From: Rhodocollybia butyracea
Taxonomy: Eukaryota; Basidiomycota; Agaricomycetes; Agaricales; Omphalotaceae
Assembly: GCA_015501585.1 (NCBI GenBank)
Contig: JADNRY010000005.1
Location: 868,001 to 932,000, forward strand
Length of the DNA stretch: 64,000 bases
Direction of reading: 5' to 3'
Part shown: positions 14,970-26,700 of the stretch, one piece after another
How the letters are laid out: the number at the start of each line of letters is the position of its first letter
Numbering within the stretch: position 1 is the first letter of the stretch
The notes under the pieces: model-generated
What the model was told of the DNA's origin: nothing
The model's input: the letters and a program-made list of their open reading frames with translations, nothing else
The model's database searches: none
Made by a program: the position numbers and the translations under genes

Positions 14970-16387
14970 ATGTCGATATTTCAAGATTTGAAGTCATGGC
15001 TCACTCAAAACAATGGCTACTTCAACGAAAACGCAGACTTTAGCAAAAGTAATCCCAGTTTGTTTTCTTTTCTTCGTTGTCAGTCCCTTACATAAATGCA
15101 GCACCTTACGGGTCTTCTGTTATCGCAATGGATCATTTGCCATCCGATTCAATAATTGTCAAAACTCCCTTCAGCCTCTCAATAACTAAAAAATCCGCAG
15201 TCCAGGCTTTATCTCAGTTGTTGAATAATCATACCGCGTTGCAGTCGTGGAACGAACGCCAGTGCATCGCGTCTTATCTCTGTTTTCATCACATTTTGGG
15301 CGGAGAAAGGTGACGCGTTCGGCCATGGGAATAGTCGTGCTCATCATTGAGCTGTTTCCAGCTCGTCTCTTCGACACTACTCTTATGTCAAGACTTTACC
15401 TTCTGCCGATAAACTGCGAACAGGCCTTTTCTTGTCCCCGGAGGAGCGCGAATTGTTCAGAGGCACAAATTTGTATGGTGCAATAGTTGACCGAGAACAA
15501 GAATGGCGATCAGAGTTTACTCATTGTCATGCAGTTGTCGCAGAAGTCAAAGAAGAGTGGGCGAGCGCTTTTACGTGGTAAGCTTTCCATCTCTACAATG
15601 ATGAAGTTTATTTCGATTCATCAGGGAACTGTATCTTACTTCGGGATCGCATATATCGTCAAGAGCTTTCCCATCTACTCTTCTTTCCAAAACCCCATCT
15701 CTGATATCCTCTCCATCAACGGAACCAGTCTTGCTCCCTGGCATCGACGCTCTAAATCATGCTCGAGGTCAACCCGTGTCCTGGGTTGTTATCTATCCGG
15801 ATGAATCGCATAACATTCTCGAACCATATGTGTCTCTAGTGCTTCATAATGCGATGCCTGCTGGCTCCGAGTTGTTCAACAACTACGGTGCGAAAGCGAA
15901 CTCGGAACTCATCCTCGGGTATGGCTTTTCTTTGGCCGAAAATCCAGACGATACAATTGTTCTAAAAATCGGAGGCGGCAAATCGGATACTAAAAAATGG
16001 GAAGTTGGACGATCCGCTAGGGGAGCGGATGGTCTTTGGGAAGAAATCTTGTCCATCTTGACACAAAATTCCAAGTCTACTTTTGAGGACGAACTGGATG
16101 CGTCTTCGATGTTAGAAGACATGGTCCGTGCGGTCATCGAGAAACTTCCACAACCACAGCGATCTCTGGACCTCGGATTAATTCGTCCAGAGGTGGTGGA
16201 GATGTTCCGAAATTACCTCGAAGGTGAGGTTTTATAAATTCGCTTCTTTTCCAGAGTTATATCATGCTTGTCAGGCCAACAAAACATTCTGAATTCTCTT
16301 CTGGTTTTTGTCAATGCAAAGGAGCAGGCAGCTATCGAAAGAGCCCGATTAGAAGGAATTGATATTGTTGTCGGGGATGATATGTAG
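14970..16387 (+). CDS. SET-domain lysine methyltransferase, RKM/LSMT-like
   Basis: The start at 14970 gives MSIFQDLKSWLTQNNGYF, the usual opening of the Rubisco-LSMT/RKM class. SAVQALSQLLNN and RHYSYVKTLPSADKLRTGLF follow after a short intron ending TTTCCAG. The SET core contains LLPGIDALNHARGQP (the NH motif that binds AdoMet) and LFNNYGAKANSELILGYGF (the catalytic Tyr segment). The protein ends at a TAG at 16385-16387 after GIDIVVGDD. Family members methylate lysines of ribosomal proteins or other non-histone targets in cytosol or nucleus. The target here is unknown. Length and layout fit a complete protein of about 420 residues. It is divergent from VAC14. Confidence 0.8.
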
Positions 16388-17123
16388 TACCTTGCTATGC
16401 GGAGAGCAGTTGCCTATAGGGGGTCGGTTAAAAATCAAGAAACCGCTAAGAATCTGCTCCGATTCCACAAGAGCGAGTATGTAACTTAGCTAACTTAGAG
16501 GACTCAGGAGCTTAGCTGCAAAGAGCCATCAAACGCGATTATCATATTCAAGATCACTTCTCCTAATTAAGAAAAGTGCATATACCAGGAAATAAAAAAT
16601 TAGTCCTAGACAGGACCTTATCCTACTTTCCCGCTAGCACCAATAATGTGATCCTCTCTAAATCCTTGGATATCTGAAGCAGTTGCTTCATTCTTACTAT
16701 TAGCCTCGGTCCGAGCTTGGTTCCAATAAGTATCGATCACATTGGCACAGCTTCAACTAAGATTTAGTACTAAGCAAAGGAACCGACGCTACTGCTGTCC
16801 TATTCTGTCCTGGCTTCCATCTATACTCAACACCGGTATTATCAAGGATCAACTTCGGTTGTACCTCTAATTTTTCATGTCATCTTATAGAGCAAAGACA
16901 CGTCGAGGATCCGTGTTTAATGATCAGAAGACTGTATCTAGATGAGTTTCTCGCTTGCTTCTCAGCATTTATATTGTTATTTCAGCGGCAATCTGGCCAA
17001 AGGGAGAGACTGGGAGAGAGAGTCCTCGCATATCTCTTTTGAATAGAATCTATTCCAATTGATTCGATAGCGGCACACGCGCAGACCATGAGAACATACA
17101 GATGGAAATATCGGCGAAAGAGG
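16388..17123. other. Intergenic, no gene recognised
   Basis: No coding chain is visible. It is AT-rich in places and forms the 3' flank of the SET gene and the upstream region of the sugar transporter. Confidence 0.45.
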
Positions 17124-17132
17124 TATATAAAG
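17124..17132 (+). promoter_or_regulatory. TATA box of the sugar transporter
   Basis: TATATAAAG lies 81 bp before the ATG at 17213. The same spacing is seen upstream of the cutinase in this window. Confidence 0.55.
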
Positions 17133-17212
17133 CGCCCTGAACAACCGGGAAAGACTGTTGGGCTTCTGTCTCGCCGTTCACGAATATCCATAACGCTTTT
17201 CTCGTTGCAGCC

Positions 17213-20200
17213 ATGTCTTCCACGAAAGAGCCTGTTACTCCTCCTTTGGCAGAGAAACAAGAGGCCATCTCAGATCATCATGTTATCCCCACAGTGGTCG
17301 CAGAAAGGGAGGGAGCCAAGGTTATGGAAGTGCAGAACGCTGATTTCGCGGTGGCCCTCACTTCTGGCCCTCAACTGAACCCATACAGTGCGGCATCCAT
17401 CCAGTTGTATTTCATTCTACTCGTTGCTTTCATGGGTAGTATGTCGAATGGTTTTGATGGTCAGGTGAGGGATTTGTATCGTTTTTATCGTCTTTTTCTT
17501 TGGGGCTGACATACCATTGAAGGTCATGGGTGCTGTCAACGGCATGAAGTAGGTGGCTTTCGTTGTGCCATAAGTTGATCATTGTATTGATGATACCCAA
17601 TCAGTCAATACTTAGATTATTTCAACATTTCTGGTACGGATTCTGGAGGGGGAGTGGGAACCGGTGAGTGCGGATATTTCGACTGCCCCAACTTTGGTGA
17701 TAACTGGGCTTTAATAGCCACTGCGATCATTTTTGGCATAGTAAGTCCTCCGAAGTTCCGTTTTGTTAGTCATCAGGGCTAACCCCCCTGTAGTATCAGA
17801 TAGGTAATCTCTCCTTTCTGGATTCAGATGAATTTCGTCCTAAGGATGTGTAGGGAGTATTGTGGGGGTCGTACTGGCCGGTCCGCTCACTGATGGAAGG
17901 TTCGGGCGTAGAGGTGGAATGGCACGTCCTTTTTCACCTCTATCGTTAATCGAATAGGTCTTAATGACTAGTACTAGTTTACTGGAGCATTCATCATCTT
18001 GATAGGTGAGTAAACATCCCGTACAAATGCTTCAGCCAAGGTTAATCCTGGGCAGGCGCCGTGGTCATTACGACCGCATTGCATAAATCCTCCCTTTTGG
18101 CTGGACGTTTCGTCCTTGGACTTGGAGTTTCTATCACCGCGACTGCTTGTGTATGTATCTTTTTGAGTTCCGATCTTTCTTCTTCTTGAGTCTGTATTTA
18201 CGTTCCGTTTATGATTTCAGCCTTCGTAAGTCTTCAGCCTCATTTTGTTGTTGGCATCCCCTAAAATCGCGTGTCTACTGGCAGTTATGTTGTTGAAATG
18301 GCGCCCCCCCAGGTACGTATCTTCGCCATCAGATCGCAGATAGCACTTAGCATGTAATCTAGTGGAGAGGTCGTTTAACCGGGCTGTAAGTGGAATACCT
18401 CAGTGTTTTGACCATCTTCTACATTTACGGTGTGCTACTATAGGTTCAACAGTAAGTAGAACCTGAACTCCAGTTGAAACCTCTTTTTATATTCGGTATA
18501 GCTTTCTACTACGCTGGTTCTATGCTCTGTACGGGTATTTCCATCGCTACTGCCCGTTTGTCCACCACTACGAGCTGGAGAGCGCCACTAGCCATCCAGA
18601 TCGTTCCTGCAGGCATCCTATGCCTTTTCGTGTGGCTTTTACCGGAGGTGCGTGCCGTGAAAGATTCGTATGGCCTGGAATTGATTTCATTTCTGTTCGC
18701 AGTCTCCCCGTTGGGTAAGCATGTTCAGGTCGTAGGCGATGAGCATGAATCCTAATATGCAGCATAGTATGTATCGGCTGGAAGAACTGAGGATGCAGCC
18801 AAAGTTCTCGCAAAATATCACGGTAACGGAGACGTGAATGCCCCTCTCGTTCAACTTGAGCTCCGGGAATTCGAGGAGTCCATCAAGTTAGATGCCTCGG
18901 ATAAACGATGGTAGGTTGATATTTTTCAGCTCCTCCTCTTTCATTGAACAAATGTTCTAAACTACTTAAAACAGGTGGGATTATTCTGAACTTGTTAATA
19001 CCCGGAACGCTCGCTATCGTACACTCATGATGATAATGATGGGCTTTTTCGGACAATGGTCAGGAAATGGACTCGGGTGAGTGCCCTGCTTGTCAACCGC
19101 TTCACGGGTCTCGCTTATGATTAATGATAGGTACTTCCTGACCATCCTGTTTAAGAATGCTGGTGTTGAATCGCAGGAGCGTCGTTTGGTCCTCAACTTC
19201 GTGAACACAATTGTCTCGGCCATCGGAGCGTCCATTGGTACATCTCTTTGTGACACAAGTAGGTTTATCATAATTATGACCATGTCCTTGAACTGACTTA
19301 CCTTTCGTTAACAGTCGGTAGACGAACTATGTGGTTCTGGGGAACTTTCGCCTCAGCCCTGACCCTCATCATTGTTACTGGTATTCTCTTTCGTTGTACC
19401 GCGGTAGGTGTTTACTTACACTGTTACAATGTAGTTTGTACAGCCCTGTTTGGTGAAAACGGCGCAAATCCCGCTGGTGCTAATTCCGCTATTGCGTTCA
19501 TATGTGAGTACTCAAAAACTATATGTTCAAAAGTACCAACGATAGAGTCGTCCATAGTCCTCTTTGGATTCGTTTTCAGTTTTGCCTACACCCCACTTCA
19601 GGCGTTAGTTCCTACAGAGTGTCTGGCTAATAACACTCGGTAAGTAAATGCACCTTCAGGTCAAAAGGGCTGATAAGAACCAAGGCTTCAGTGCTAAAGG
19701 GATGGCAATGTAAGTCACTCAATACCTGGGGATGATTAACTCAACTGACCGAATTATAGGTACTCTTTCGCGGTGAGCTGTGCAGGCTTGGTTGGGAACT
19801 ATGCGGGTGCGTCACGATCGTCAATATCTACATTAGATTAAGCTGACCAGAGTACAGGGCCTATTGCTCTGCAAAGGATTCAATGGAAGGTGTGTACGAA
19901 ATATACACCCTTGTTAGATGCTGAAAGATATCTATATTCATTTCGATAGTATTACATCGTGTACGTATGCTGGGATATCTTCGAGTGTGCGATGATCTGG
20001 TTATTCGCGGTCGAAACCCGTGGGCGAACCCTGTAGGCTTTCATTTTGTAAACAGGTGCTGTCAATACCTGACAGTGGCTTTTTACAGAGAGGAGTTGAA
20101 CGATATTTTCGAGGTCAGTTTCTTCTTGCTTCTTGCTTCTTGCTTCTAATACAATCCCAATGTTTGATTCTATCTAGAGTCCCAATCCCGTCAGAGCTTC

Positions 20201-20276
20201 TTTGAAAAAGAAGAAGATCGCAGTATTGGAGAAGGGTGGACAATTGGAGGTGTTGGACGTGGAGGACACAGCTTGA
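17213..20276 (+). CDS. MFS sugar transporter, lactose-permease/hexose type
   Basis: The ATG at 17213 opens a Glu/Pro-rich cytosolic leader and then TM1, LYFILLVAFMGSMSNGFDGQ. Many very small exons follow: VMGAVNGM, QYLDYFNISG, the loop motif GPLTDGFGRRGGM after TM2 (the G-x3-D-x-x-G-R-R/K-x motif of MFS sugar porters), FVLGLGVSITAT, YVVEMAPPQWRG (PESPR-equivalent region), MGFFGQWSGNGLG, NFVNTIVSAIGASIGTSL, RRTMWFWGTFASALTLI, FAYTPLQALVPTECL, AGLVGNYAG, and VETRGRTLEELNDIFES (the PETKG-equivalent). It ends at a TGA at 20274-20276. The set fits 12 TM helices and proton-coupled sugar uptake at the plasma membrane; the sugar is not readable. More than a dozen short introns make this the most fragmented gene in the window. 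Confidence 0.85.
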
Positions 20277-21691
20277 TTATCGCAAAGTGTGCTTTACGCC
20301 TAACTCCATGTATATCATTTTTTGTAAACAGATCAGTGAATCCCTTGGCAGTGGAAGAGAATGAACACGACTTTGACTTTTCTACTCCAGAGAAAGCGAA
20401 TAGGAAGAAAGAAGGTAAATCTTCGGCCCGATATGATTTTTTCTCTCTTCCTTCTTCAGCTTGCTCTACTTCGTTGAGCGCAATGGGCAACACTATATTA
20501 TCGATACCTACCTTAGGTTACATGGCAAGAGTCAATCCTCGACACTTGGGCACTTTACCTAAGTTTCACTGAGTTACACATGTTGATCGATGGTAAGTTG
20601 TAGTTCAAAGTTTCATCTCCTCCGCTTGAACCTCTTCGAATGTCATCGCTGTCTTGTTCCTCCCCAACCCACAGAAGTGGAAATCGATACTACCCGAAAG
20701 ACTGTTCGAGTGTTGAATCCTTGTGGATGTTGAAAACGTTTCGTGACTGATCTACCAGGTCTTCTGTCCTCAGTGTATATATACGAAGCATTCCATGCTG
20801 CTATCAGATACAATTTACCTTTCTGCATACGTGTCCCGTGGTGTGAGACTATGAACAGCTAGTTGAGTGATGTATGGTAGAAACAACAAGAGCACACACG
20901 CGTAAGGACCTTTCCAACGCTTCAAAGTGAGTATATGCCACCAAGGGTGGTTACACCATCTAAATTACGACTAAGCTGCTGTGGCGAGCACACCCATCCG
21001 AGACCGTGTCACGTAGCAGTGGAGGATCTCCGGGACGACGGAAACAAGGGAACCTGGAAAATCTGGGTTTGGTGTATCAGTCTCGATTTCTGGTGGTTGA
21101 CAATTAAAATAGGGGTAATTTGAGTAGTCAATGACATCATGATGGGACATCAATATGACCACGTGGCAGGTAGGCACGTCGGCCTCGAGGTAACGGCTTC
21201 TTCGGACCTCATCGACATCGTCTGATAATCGATACATCAATTGCACTTCTCTTTATTTCGGTTGACAACAAACTAGAGCGTGCAGATACATAGCTGGCAA
21301 ATAGCTGGTGTGTCAATCGGCATCTACCGGCGCCGTCACTACACGATTGTACTGCAGCTGGGCACTGCTCGAATCAACACTTCTTCTGTAACTCTGGTGG
21401 GATATACATCAACTCATACTAATGCATGTACTGGTCTCGTATCCGTAGGCCTGCACTCACTAGATAATCGACCTGCGTGGACGATCTACAGTAGTTGGCT
21501 AGCTCCGAATTTGGTTTTCTTAGGTCTAAAAGCGGACCTACCTTCTCGTACATATGCTGTGTCCTCTCGGCTAGTTAATTTAGCTTTAACGCCGAAATAC
21601 ACAACTGAGTCCGGAATAACCGTGTTCTGCTCCATAAAAGGCATGGTTGACGCATGGACTGGTCTCAAGCACTCCTTCCTTCTCATTCACC
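20277..21691. other. Intergenic, chitinase upstream region
   Basis: The longest open frame (21280-21822 plus) overlaps the chitinase start in another frame and has no domain. A CATAAAAGG string near 21635 could act as the chitinase TATA box. Short CTTCTTG repeats lie just before, at about 20127-20147, inside an intron of the transporter. Confidence 0.4.
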
Positions 21692-23298
21692 ATGATGGCT
21701 TTCCCCACCTCCCTAGCCATCTCAGTACTCTCTTTAACAACTTTTTTTTCTTTCGCCCACAGTCAACCGACAGACCCCCAATTGATATCCTCTGCATGGC
21801 TTGCAGGATGGCACATAGCTGATGCCACTCCAACCTTTGGACTCGGAAACATCAGTTGGGACAAATACACTGACATGTACTTTTCCTTCGCGTATGTATG
21901 CTCCCTCAATCCAGTTATTCTGGCTGACATTGTTCACAGGATACCGACTCCTAACACTTCAGCACTTACTCTGAATGGCTCAGACGGAGATGCCCTTCCC
22001 GCTTTTGTCGAGCAGGCGCATGCTAATGTACGTGGTGTATCATTTTCTGCTCCACATCTAATCACTTATACTCCGATTTAGGGAGTCAACGCCCATGTTG
22101 CCTTAGGTGGCTGGGGTGGCTCAATATACTATTCAAGCTCTGTGGGATCTGCGGAAAATCGTACACTCTTTGTCAAGGCAGTCACTGAGTTCGCCACCAA
22201 GTATTCTTTGGACGGTATCAACTTTGAGTAAGTGATATACGGAAAGCGTTTCATGTGCTTGGTCATGACATAGATCTCTCTGCTAGCTGGGAGTACCCCG
22301 CCAGCTCGAATAACATCGGCTGTAATATCATCAACCCCGATGATACCTCAAACTTTTTGGCTTTCCTACAGGAACTTCGTGCCAATCCTGTTGGAGCCAA
22401 CCTTACCTTGTCTGCCGCCACCGCCATTACTCCCTTTTTGGATTCTAGCGGAACCGCCTTGACCAACGTCTCTGCCTTTGCGGACGTCTTTGATTTTATT
22501 GCTATTATGAATTATGATATCTGGGGATCTTGGAGCACTGCAGTTGGACCCAATGCACCTCTCAACGATTCCTGTGCTGCGCCTGCCAACCAACAAGGAT
22601 CTGCCGTATCCGCCATCACCGCTTGGCACAACGCTGGAATGCCGTTGGAGAAAATAGTTCTCGGCGTTCCCAGTTATGGTCACTCTTTCAGCGTCAACAA
22701 GACTTCTGCCTTTGAGTCAGGGTCTACGACACAGTTGGCTGCTTACCCCGCTTTCAATGCCAGCGATTTTCCCCTCGGAGATTCTTGGGATAATGCTGCC
22801 ACAGTGCCCGATGCTTGTGGAAACCTTGAGACCAATGGTGGTAAGTGTTGTATTAAGTTTCAATTCTGATATAGGGCCCTGATTATTCGGCTCTTTCAGG
22901 TGTGTTTGACTTTTGGAGCTTGATTGAGGCGGGATACCTTGATACGGAAGGAAATTTCACCTCGGCCTATCCCTCCAGATTTGATGAATGCAGTCAAACG
23001 GTACGCAAATGCTTATTTGGCCCCCTAATGACAGCAGCTTAAACTGGTCTCGTTAGCCCTATGTGTACGATGAAGCCGCTGAACTGATGATATCTTTCGA
23101 CAACGCCGAATCATTTACAGCCAAAGGAAACTTCATTCATGACTTCGGACTCAGAGGTTCGTGTATGAATATTAATCTCCGTCATCTTACTCACATTCAT
23201 CTGAAGGGTTTGCGATATGGGAAGCCGGAGGAGACTCGAACGACATCTTGCTTGACGCAATTCGCGTAGCTGCTGGTTTTGAAGATGATGATTGCTAG
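21692..23298 (+). CDS. Secreted GH18 chitinase
   Basis: The ATG pair at 21692 starts a signal peptide (SLAISVLSLTTFFSFAHSQ) followed by SAWLAGWHIADATP, GVNAHVALGGWGGSIYYSSS (the SxGG-type beta-strand 3 motif), and the catalytic strand. That strand is split by an intron: DGINF ends one exon, and the acceptor TGCTAG gives DWEYP in the next. The joined motif DGINFDWE retains the first and last acidic residues of DxxDxDxE and the catalytic Glu, but has Asn in place of the second Asp. Then come FDFIAIMNYDIWGSW, VLGVPSYGHSFSV and a C-terminal FAIWEAGGDSND, the conserved Trp at the bottom of the active site. It would hydrolyse chitin outside the cell, in wall remodelling or nutrition. No chitin-binding module is seen. 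It ends at a TAG at 23296-23298. Confidence 0.88.
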
Positions 23299-23641
23299 AT
23301 AACATCTCGTTGGTCTATTCGACTTAGCTTGTTCGATCGCAGATTGGATCCGGATTGCGGGATCTAACATACATGATATTTATCCCAGTGTCCGGCACAC
23401 TAGCACAACCATCGTTCCATGTTCCATGTACTTGATAAACACCCTCATTTCAGAAGCATATCGCGTGTAATAATTCAACTTGAATCATCTAAGTGAAGTG
23501 AGCGTCTAAAGGATAAGTAAGGATAAGGATTACGCGGCGCAGTCGCTATACATGTAAATGCCAGGTGAATATCACAGCTACAGCTTAGATATCTTGAGAT
23601 TCCTCGAGCTCGAAGCCAGCAAAATGAAGAATAGTGGCGAA
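23299..23641. other. Convergent 3' flank, nothing seen
   Basis: This is the space between the chitinase and the M28 peptidase, which are transcribed toward each other. No ORF or repeat of note was found. Confidence 0.5.
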
Positions 23642-25396
23642 CTAAGATGCGATTGAGAATGCGGAGTAGCGACGGTCCAAAAAGTCGGTATTCACCTGAA
23701 CCTTTGCAATAGCCTTCAATTGCTCAAAGGAATACCCCTCGCGGTCACTCAAATCTCCACTGTTATGATACATGGGATCTACGACTACGGATCTGTTATG
23801 AGCTAGCTGCTATAGAAACGGAGAACATTATACTCACTGGGCCCAGCTCTCTCGAAAACCTGAGTTGAAGGGAATCCTTGCTCAAAGAACGATTGGTGGT
23901 CAGAACAGCAAGCGCTTGTAAAACCTGTAAATAAAGTGGGACTGTACAAAGACGACAGGTTGGCCACAAGCTGCGCCACCTCAGGAGTACCGATTCTACA
24001 TGACGTTAGAACTCATCTATGATTGAACCACCAAAGCTACGTACTTGTCTGGCAGTCCCAGCTGTAAGGGTTCGCCGGGCTTGCGGTACGCAAGCATATC
24101 GGCTTGAACCATGAGCGTAACATTTGCATCCATATTGCGGAGTTCACCTACAGGAGTGATGATGAATTACGTGGCTTCTGGAAAAGGGATAATGTGTTTA
24201 CGAGCGTACGCCTTGCTCCCGTAAAGACCTTGCTCTTCTCCAGCAAAGGCAACAAGTTCAACGTTTTGATGGAATTTGACACCGTTACGTGCGATGGCTC
24301 GAGCTATGCTGAGCACAGCAGTTGTTCCTGTATAACATATAAGTTGAGTCGTGGATTGAATAATCGACATACCTGAACCATCGTCATCTCCGCCTGGGGC
24401 ACGGATGCTACCAAAAGATCCACGGCTATCATAATGTCCGGAAATTATCACAGTACCGGTGGTATCAGCAACAGCTTCGTATCGGCTGTAATAAGCATCA
24501 GACCGCGCCGTCACTATTCGAAAAATTTAGACGTACCATATCACGTTGGGAGCGAAGCCCGGTAGAAATGATTTCAGCTGGCATGTAGCTCCGGTCTCTT
24601 CGAAGCGTTCTTTGAGCCACGCGGCAGCAACCCTGGAGCCCTGGGCGAACGAGTGACGGGATGTAATGCCAGATTGACCATCTTCGCCGGTGAGGAACCG
24701 AATGTCACTCTCCATCTGTGGTATCGAAATGTTGTTAACCAGATACGCAACGGTAGGGTTGAAAGCCAAATTAGAAAGAACAGATTTAATTGGCTCAATG
24801 GCTGACGGTGGGACAGGAATAAATTCCACAGGAGAATTCGGCAGGGGAGTTGCTTTCCAGAATCGAGGAAGGAATGTATCCAAATGAAAAGCGATTTTGG
24901 GACTCATGGATATGAGGGCAGCTGTGGGAGTCCGATAGAAGAGCTCATAGCTGAGATCCTCATGGTCACTAACCATGACATCTTGACTAGCTTCAAGATA
25001 ATTCTCGAACGGTATAGCAAGAGGGGATGATAAGTGTTGAAGGAATCGTTCAAATTCGTTTCCATCTATTGAAGCTTTCAGAGAGCTATCCACAGCTTCC
25101 TCCTCAACCCAAACAAGCTGACGAAATCCTTGTGGTGCAGGGGCAAATGCAGCCGATAAAGAGTTTGTTTGTGCAGTCCAGGAAGCTATACAGGATTCGT
25201 CCGTGACCATTACACTCTTGATTTGAGAGCCATCTCTATAGTTTCCATAGAAATTTCCAAAAAGACAGTTATGCTCGTTGTCGCTGAAGAGTGAGGTGTC
25301 AAAGGAAGTTACGAGGAGGAATGGAAGTGCTTTCATGGCAGGTCCAAAGAGTGCCGTAGCGCCGGAACCGTCCGAGTCATGGCACATTCGCGGCAT
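23642..25396 (-). CDS. M28-family zinc metallopeptidase
   Basis: A long first exon gives an N-terminal domain of about 270 residues, then LVNNISIPQMESDIRFLTGE and SRHSFAQGSRVAAAWLKERF, the usual lead-in to an M28 catalytic domain. After a short intron come GTVIISGHYDSRGSF (His and Asp zinc ligands), APGGDDDGSG (bridging Asp), ELVAFAGEEQGLYGS (catalytic Glu and zinc-binding Glu), and near the C terminus VVDPMYHNSGDLSDREGYS, which supplies the last His ligand. The stop is at 23642-23644. It resembles secreted fungal aminopeptidases. In-frame ATGs are at 25396, 25387 and 25336; the last places the hydrophobic ALPFLLVTSF segment at the N terminus as a possible signal peptide. Which start is used is uncertain. 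It is convergent with the chitinase. Confidence 0.82.
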
Positions 25397-25523
25397 TTCC
25401 TATAAATGGTTGATTCAACGCTTCATATTGTTCAAGTCTGTTCAAGTTCAACCTTCAGCCTTCAAGAGCCCTTGAAGTCAATGTTTTTGAAATATTGAAG
25501 CTTGAAATCTGACAGTTTCTCTT

Positions 25524-25610
25524 TACAGACGTTTCAAAAATTCTTGTCCCACGGGCCAAAAACGCCAAAATTAATTCGTAAAATACAAAAAACAAAAAAA
25601 ATGTTTACTG
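25524..25610 (+). repeat. Left terminal inverted repeat of the TA element
   Basis: This is an 87-bp arm ending in ATGTTTACTG. It contains an A-rich track near its inner end and pairs with 26143-26229. Confidence 0.8.
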
Positions 25611-26142
25611 GTTCTTTCGTCGTATTCCATTGCTGCTACACTATGGTATACTATCACATTAGTGACTCTGTATGAATCCCAACGACTTCGAGCTCAATAG
25701 GAAACTCGTGGCGCAGCGTGATGAGATATGAAGCACTCATTGCTCGGCCAACCAGATGGTTTTTTTTTGACGAAACAAAGATGGCAGAAGATTTGCTCGA
25801 CGATATCTTCGAAGGTTTTTATCCTCTGGGACTTCGGGGCGACAGATAGAGCCTCGAAAAAATGATCTTTGGACTCTGTACCACTGCTCTTCCGTACCTC
25901 CTCCACTTTCATCTCATCCACTGTCTCCACTTCATTGTTACTCACCCTCACTGCTAATGTTTACAATTTCATCATGAACTGGGCAGCTCGAGCTTGAATT
26001 TTAATTCATAGTCAGATGTGAGAAATCATGAAAAAAGCTGTCTCTTTACCCGGTTTGTCCATGAATGGATCATCTTTGTCTTCAGTAACGACAGTAGATA
26101 ATTTAGAAGTAAAAATAAGACCGAGAACATGTAGAACTAAGT

Positions 26143-26229
26143 CAGGAAACATTTTTTTTGTTTTTTGTATTTTACGGATTAATTTTGGCGTTTTTGGCCC
26201 GTGGGACAAGAATTTTTGAAACGTCTGTA
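26143..26229 (-). repeat. Right terminal inverted repeat of the TA element
   Basis: This is the reverse complement of the left arm. Differences are seen at the AATTCG/AATCCG and GTTTACTG/GTTTCCTG positions. Confidence 0.8.
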
Positions 26230-26612
26230 CTTCATCTTACCTCTTGGGACACCCAGGCTACGGGTGCTCTTCAATAGTCTTCAATGTACTAGAGGTTACG
26301 AGTTACCCCAGGCCAGAAAGCTGGTACGCCCGCTATCCATGATTGCATCCGTATATTTTATACGGGTGTAGTTTTAATCAGAATCTGATTTGGTATCCTG
26401 GTTGTTGACTGGTCATTCACGCGTTGTTACTACAACTTGAATGAAGAACTTGGAAACGCATTGCGCAAGCAGACCCTGTTATTGTAATCTTTACGATTTC
26501 TACAGGTTTTCCTTTGACAAGAGAAGGCCAACGGCCAACGACGTTAGCGACACCATGAGAGATCGCCAGGGTCCGTTCGCGTTTATCAGTCGCGCTTGCA
26601 ATAAATGTCTGG

Positions 26613-26620
26613 TATAAAAA
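26613..26620 (+). promoter_or_regulatory. TATA box of the cutinase gene
   Basis: TATAAAAA lies 81 bp before the ATG at 26701. The TA element ends about 470 bp upstream of the ATG, so the gene's distal promoter includes transposon sequence. Confidence 0.55.
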
Positions 26621-26700
26621 GCGGTTTAACTCACCAGACTCACTAGTCGTCTCCAGCTCTCTTTTTGCCCTCTTTCGTTCCACTCTCCTGCTGTGCAGTC

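Larger units (their letters stand above)
25524..26229. mobile_element. TA-flanked inverted-repeat element, about 706 bp
   Basis: Terminal inverted repeats of 87 bp (25524-25610 and 26143-26229) match with only two or three mismatches. Both ends read TA then CAGACGTTTCAAAAATTC inward, so a TA dinucleotide borders each side, the target duplication of Tc1/mariner-type transposases. The interior (about 530 bp) has short ORFs on the minus strand but no transposase motif, so it appears non-autonomous. It lies between the M28 peptidase 5' end and the cutinase promoter. Confidence 0.8.

Noticed and set aside
20127..20150. CTTCTTG repeats as a regulatory element
   Set aside because: They lie in the polypyrimidine part of a transporter intron and are explained as simple sequence.
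21280..21822. 180-codon frame before and across the chitinase start
   Set aside because: It overlaps the signal-peptide exon in another frame, has no domain, and contains no coding-like composition.
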